A stretch of DNA of 64,000 nt from Cellulosimicrobium sp. Marseille-Q4280. GTDB taxonomy: Bacteria; Actinomycetota; Actinomycetes; Actinomycetales; Cellulomonadaceae. The position numbers and the translations under genes are program-made. Shown in pieces: positions 62,051-64,000 of this stretch. Under the pieces are notes generated by a model. That model ran no database searches and was not told where the DNA came from. It saw only the letters and a list, made by a program, of their open reading frames with translations. The first letter of the stretch is position 1, and each line of letters begins with the position of its first letter. Where the stretch lies: assembly GCF_943181405.1 (NCBI RefSeq), contig NZ_CALPBY010000003.1, positions 248,001 through 312,000 on the forward strand, read 5' to 3'.

Positions 62051-63382
62051 TCAGCCGTGCGGACGCACGAGCCGCGCGTGCAGCTGCATCGCCGACACGT
62101 CGGTGAGCGACGCGACCTGGTCGACGACGACGCGCAGGCGCGCGGCGTCGTCGGCCGCCTCCGCCCAGTCGGCGGCGAACGACGGCTCGAGCGCTACCGG
62201 CGCCCGGTCGGCGAGCACCTCGACGAGGTCCGCGATCACCTCGCGCTGCCGCTGGTAGAGCGGCTCCTGCTCGCGGGGCGCCATGACGTAGGCGACGGCG
62301 ATCCCCTTGAGCACGAGGATCTCGGCGACGGTCTCGTCGGGCACGACGAGTCGCGCCGCGTAGCGCGTCAGGGGTCCGTCGCCGAAGACGGCGCGCGTGG
62401 CCTCCTGGGCGGCGCCCGTGAACCGGCCGATGAGCTGGCTCGTCGCGTCCTTGAGCGCGGCGAGGGCACGCCGCGAGCCGTCGAACCCGGTGACGAGGTG
62501 CCCCGTCTTCTGCAGGCGACCGATCGCGGCCTCGAGCTCGGCCGCGTCCTGCGCGGTGCCGTACCAGGCGTGCACCGCGCGCACGACACGGTCGCGCTCC
62601 TCGGCGTCCTCGAGCACCGCGAGCTCGATGCGGCCCCCGACGACGGCGTCCTCGACGTCGTGCACGGAGTAGGAGACGTCGTCGGCGAGGTCCATGACCT
62701 GCGCCTCGAGGCACTTCACCTGGCTCGGCGCACCGGCGCGCAGCCAGTCGAACACGGGGCGGTCGTCCTCGTACACGCCGAACTTGTGGGTCGCGCGCCC
62801 GTCGGCCCGGGGTGGCCCCTCGCCGGCTCCCCACGGGTACTTGACGCTCGCGTCGAGGCTCGCGCGCGTGAGGTTGAGGCCGACGGGCCGGCCGTCGTCG
62901 GTGACCGCCTTCGGCTCGAGGCGCGTGAGGAGACGCAGCGTCTGGGCGTTGCCCTCGAACCCGCCGATGTCGACCGCCAGGTCCGCGAGCGCCCGCTCGC
63001 CGTTGTGCCCGAACGGCGGGTGCCCGAGGTCGTGCGCGAGGCACGCGGTGTCGACGATGTCGGGGTCGCAGCCGAGCGCCTTGCCGATCTCGCGGCCCAC
63101 CTGCGCGACCTCGAGCGTGTGGGTGAGCCGGGTGCGCACGAAGTCGTCGCTGCCCGGGCCGAGCACCTGCGTCTTCGCGCCGAGACGCCGCAGGGCCGAG
63201 GAGTGGACGATGCGCGCGCGGTCCCGCTCGAACGGGGTGCGGGCCCGGGACTTCGGCGACTCGACGGACCAGCGCTCCGTGTCGGCGTCCGTGTACGACG
63301 CCGTCCCCTCCTCGCCGGAGGCCGGGCGGGGGAAGGACCCGACGACCGTGGGGTCGAACGCGCCCTGCTCGAAGGTCTGCAC
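62051..63382 (-). CDS. dgt: Deoxyguanosinetriphosphate triphosphohydrolase-like protein
   Basis: HD-domain dNTPase that splits dNTPs to nucleoside and triphosphate. It has 443 aa from GTG 63382. HD ligands: [10 protein letters not shown] (His), [14 protein letters not shown] (His-Asp and catalytic His) and the later [17 protein letters not shown] (Asp). [14 protein letters not shown] is the N-terminal signature. The C-terminal region is helical. Upstream of dnaG on the same strand, about 1.5 kb apart. Confidence 0.93.
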   Translation of the reverse strand: MQTFEQGAFDPTVVGSFPRPASGEEGTASYTDADTERWSVESPKSRARTPFERDRARIVHSSALRRLGAKTQVLGPGSDDFVRTRLTHTLEVAQVGREIGKALGCDPDIVDTACLAHDLGHPPFGHNGERALADLAVDIGGFEGNAQTLRLLTRLEPKAVTDDGRPVGLNLTRASLDASVKYPWGAGEGPPRADGRATHKFGVYEDDRPVFDWLRAGAPSQVKCLEAQVMDLADDVSYSVHDVEDAVVGGRIELAVLEDAEERDRVVRAVHAWYGTAQDAAELEAAIGRLQKTGHLVTGFDGSRRALAALKDATSQLIGRFTGAAQEATRAVFGDGPLTRYAARLVVPDETVAEILVLKGIAVAYVMAPREQEPLYQRQREVIADLVEVLADRAPVALEPSFAADWAEAADDAARLRVVVDQVASLTDVSAMQLHARLVRPHG

Positions 63383-63439
63383 CGGCTCAGCGTAGCGATC
63401 CCTGCGTGTCGACCGGCCGGACCGCCCGGGCGCGGCCGG

Positions 63440-64000
63440 TCAGTCCGACTGCTCGTGCAGCCCCCGGTAGACCGCGGTACGCAGCTCGCGAGCCCACTGG
63501 TCGGCCTGCGGCATCCCCAGCTCGTACGCGACCGCGATCTCGGCTTCGACGTCGTAGGGGACGCGGACGTGCTGGAGCGCGAACGGGGCGGGGTCGGGCG
63601 AGTCGACGACGCCCTCGAGGATCGCGTAGACCGGCGTCGGCTCGTCGAGCGGGTTGCCGACGCTGCCGGTGTTGAAGAGCGTCCGGCCACGGTCGATCTC
63701 GAGGTAGGCGTCGTGCACGTCGCCGTACCCGACGACCGTGGGCTCCGGCCCCGGCCCGGTGAGGTCGGTCGCGGCGAACATGCTCGCGAACTCCTCGGGC
63801 GTGTGGTGGAAGTGCACCCTGGTGTACAGGCTCCTCGCGGACGCGTGGAACAGGCGCACGCGCCGCCCGCTGAGCAGCAGGTCGTGGCACAGGGGGCGGG
63901 CGGCGAGGCGCTCGCGCTGGTCGGGGCGCAGCTCGTCGCGCCACCACACCATCTCGGGCGCCGACTCGTCGGCCCAGCGCGGCAGGAAGTCGTCCCAGTT
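63440..64000 (-). CDS. Metallophosphoesterase family protein (partial, N-terminus outside window)
   Basis: At least 186 codons, open through the right edge (reads NWDDFLPRWADESAPEMVWW at the edge). GYGDVHDAYLEIDRGRTLFN followed by TGSVGNPLDEPTPVYAIL is the C-terminal signature of calcineurin-like phosphoesterases. RLFHASARSLYTRVHFHHTP fits the loop that holds metal His residues. The N-terminal metal motif (DxH...GD) lies beyond the window. Substrate unknown. Confidence 0.85.
   Translation of the reverse strand, partial: NWDDFLPRWADESAPEMVWWRDELRPDQRERLAARPLCHDLLLSGRRVRLFHASARSLYTRVHFHHTPEEFASMFAATDLTGPGPEPTVVGYGDVHDAYLEIDRGRTLFNTGSVGNPLDEPTPVYAILEGVVDSPDPAPFALQHVRVPYDVEAEIAVAYELGMPQADQWARELRTAVYRGLHEQSD

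Overview
High-GC actinobacterial chromosome, most like Cellulosimicrobium, Cellulomonas or Isoptericola (Micrococcales). This rests on gene order and codon bias: strong G/C at third positions, many GTG starts, leaderless-looking promoters, the PucR-type FasR/fab operon, polyphosphate glucokinase, homodimeric AceE, GlnA2-GlnE and DUF3145/DUF4191 markers. I ran no database search.

Layout. 1-7.2 kb: an MMPL exporter (partial) divergent from a MarR regulator, then lipoate synthesis (lipB, an MFS transporter, lipA), DUF4191 and RDD membrane proteins. 7.3-8.9 kb: glnA with a well-spaced GlnR-type operator. 9-13.1 kb: a Baeyer-Villiger-type monooxygenase, a DASS transporter and an NADP-binding oxidoreductase. 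13.1-18.0 kb: glnA2-glnE-small membrane gene, tightly coupled. 18.2-23.8 kb: nadE, panB, cell-wall amidase, map-ppgK. 23.8-28.2 kb: STAS protein, ppc, thiD/pdxK. 28.2-35.7 kb: a decayed integrative element. 35.7-48.1 kb: rnpB, tautomerase-like gene, yaaA, RNase H/phosphatase, coiled-coil protein, Nif3, PolA-like polymerase, YihY, tRNA-Val, peroxiredoxin, DUF3052, aceE. 48.2-57.6 kb: the fasR-fabD-fabH-acpP-fabF fatty-acid locus, DUF3145, def, DUF1206, an acyltransferase and a broken DUF488 gene. 57.6-64 kb: tRNA-Met, tRNA-Asn, dnaG, AraC/VOC pair, dgt and a partial phosphoesterase.

The most unusual part is the 7.5-kb island. It is bounded by a 28-bp perfect direct repeat. One copy is the 3' end of the RNase P RNA gene; the other lies about 70 bp upstream of thiD. 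A tyrosine integrase sits next to rnpB, as expected for an element that uses the rnpB 3' end as its attachment site. The integrase lacks its N-terminal domain and has a frameshift. A dCMP deaminase-like gene and two further cargo genes also carry single-base deletions, mostly in short G/C runs, and a conjugation-type ATPase survives only as a C-terminal piece. Against this decay, a two-gene unit (a two-TM membrane protein overlapping a small soluble protein, 30331-31667) and a run of tiny overlapping cysteine-containing genes (33484-34498) remain open. The two-gene unit is the best candidate here for an undescribed functional module.

Functional links: nitrogen assimilation (glnA, glnA2, glnE), lipoate synthesis supplying lipoylated enzyme complexes such as that of AceE, anaplerosis (ppc), acetyl-CoA production (aceE) feeding the fab operon, and cofactor genes (nadE, panB, thiD/pdxK).
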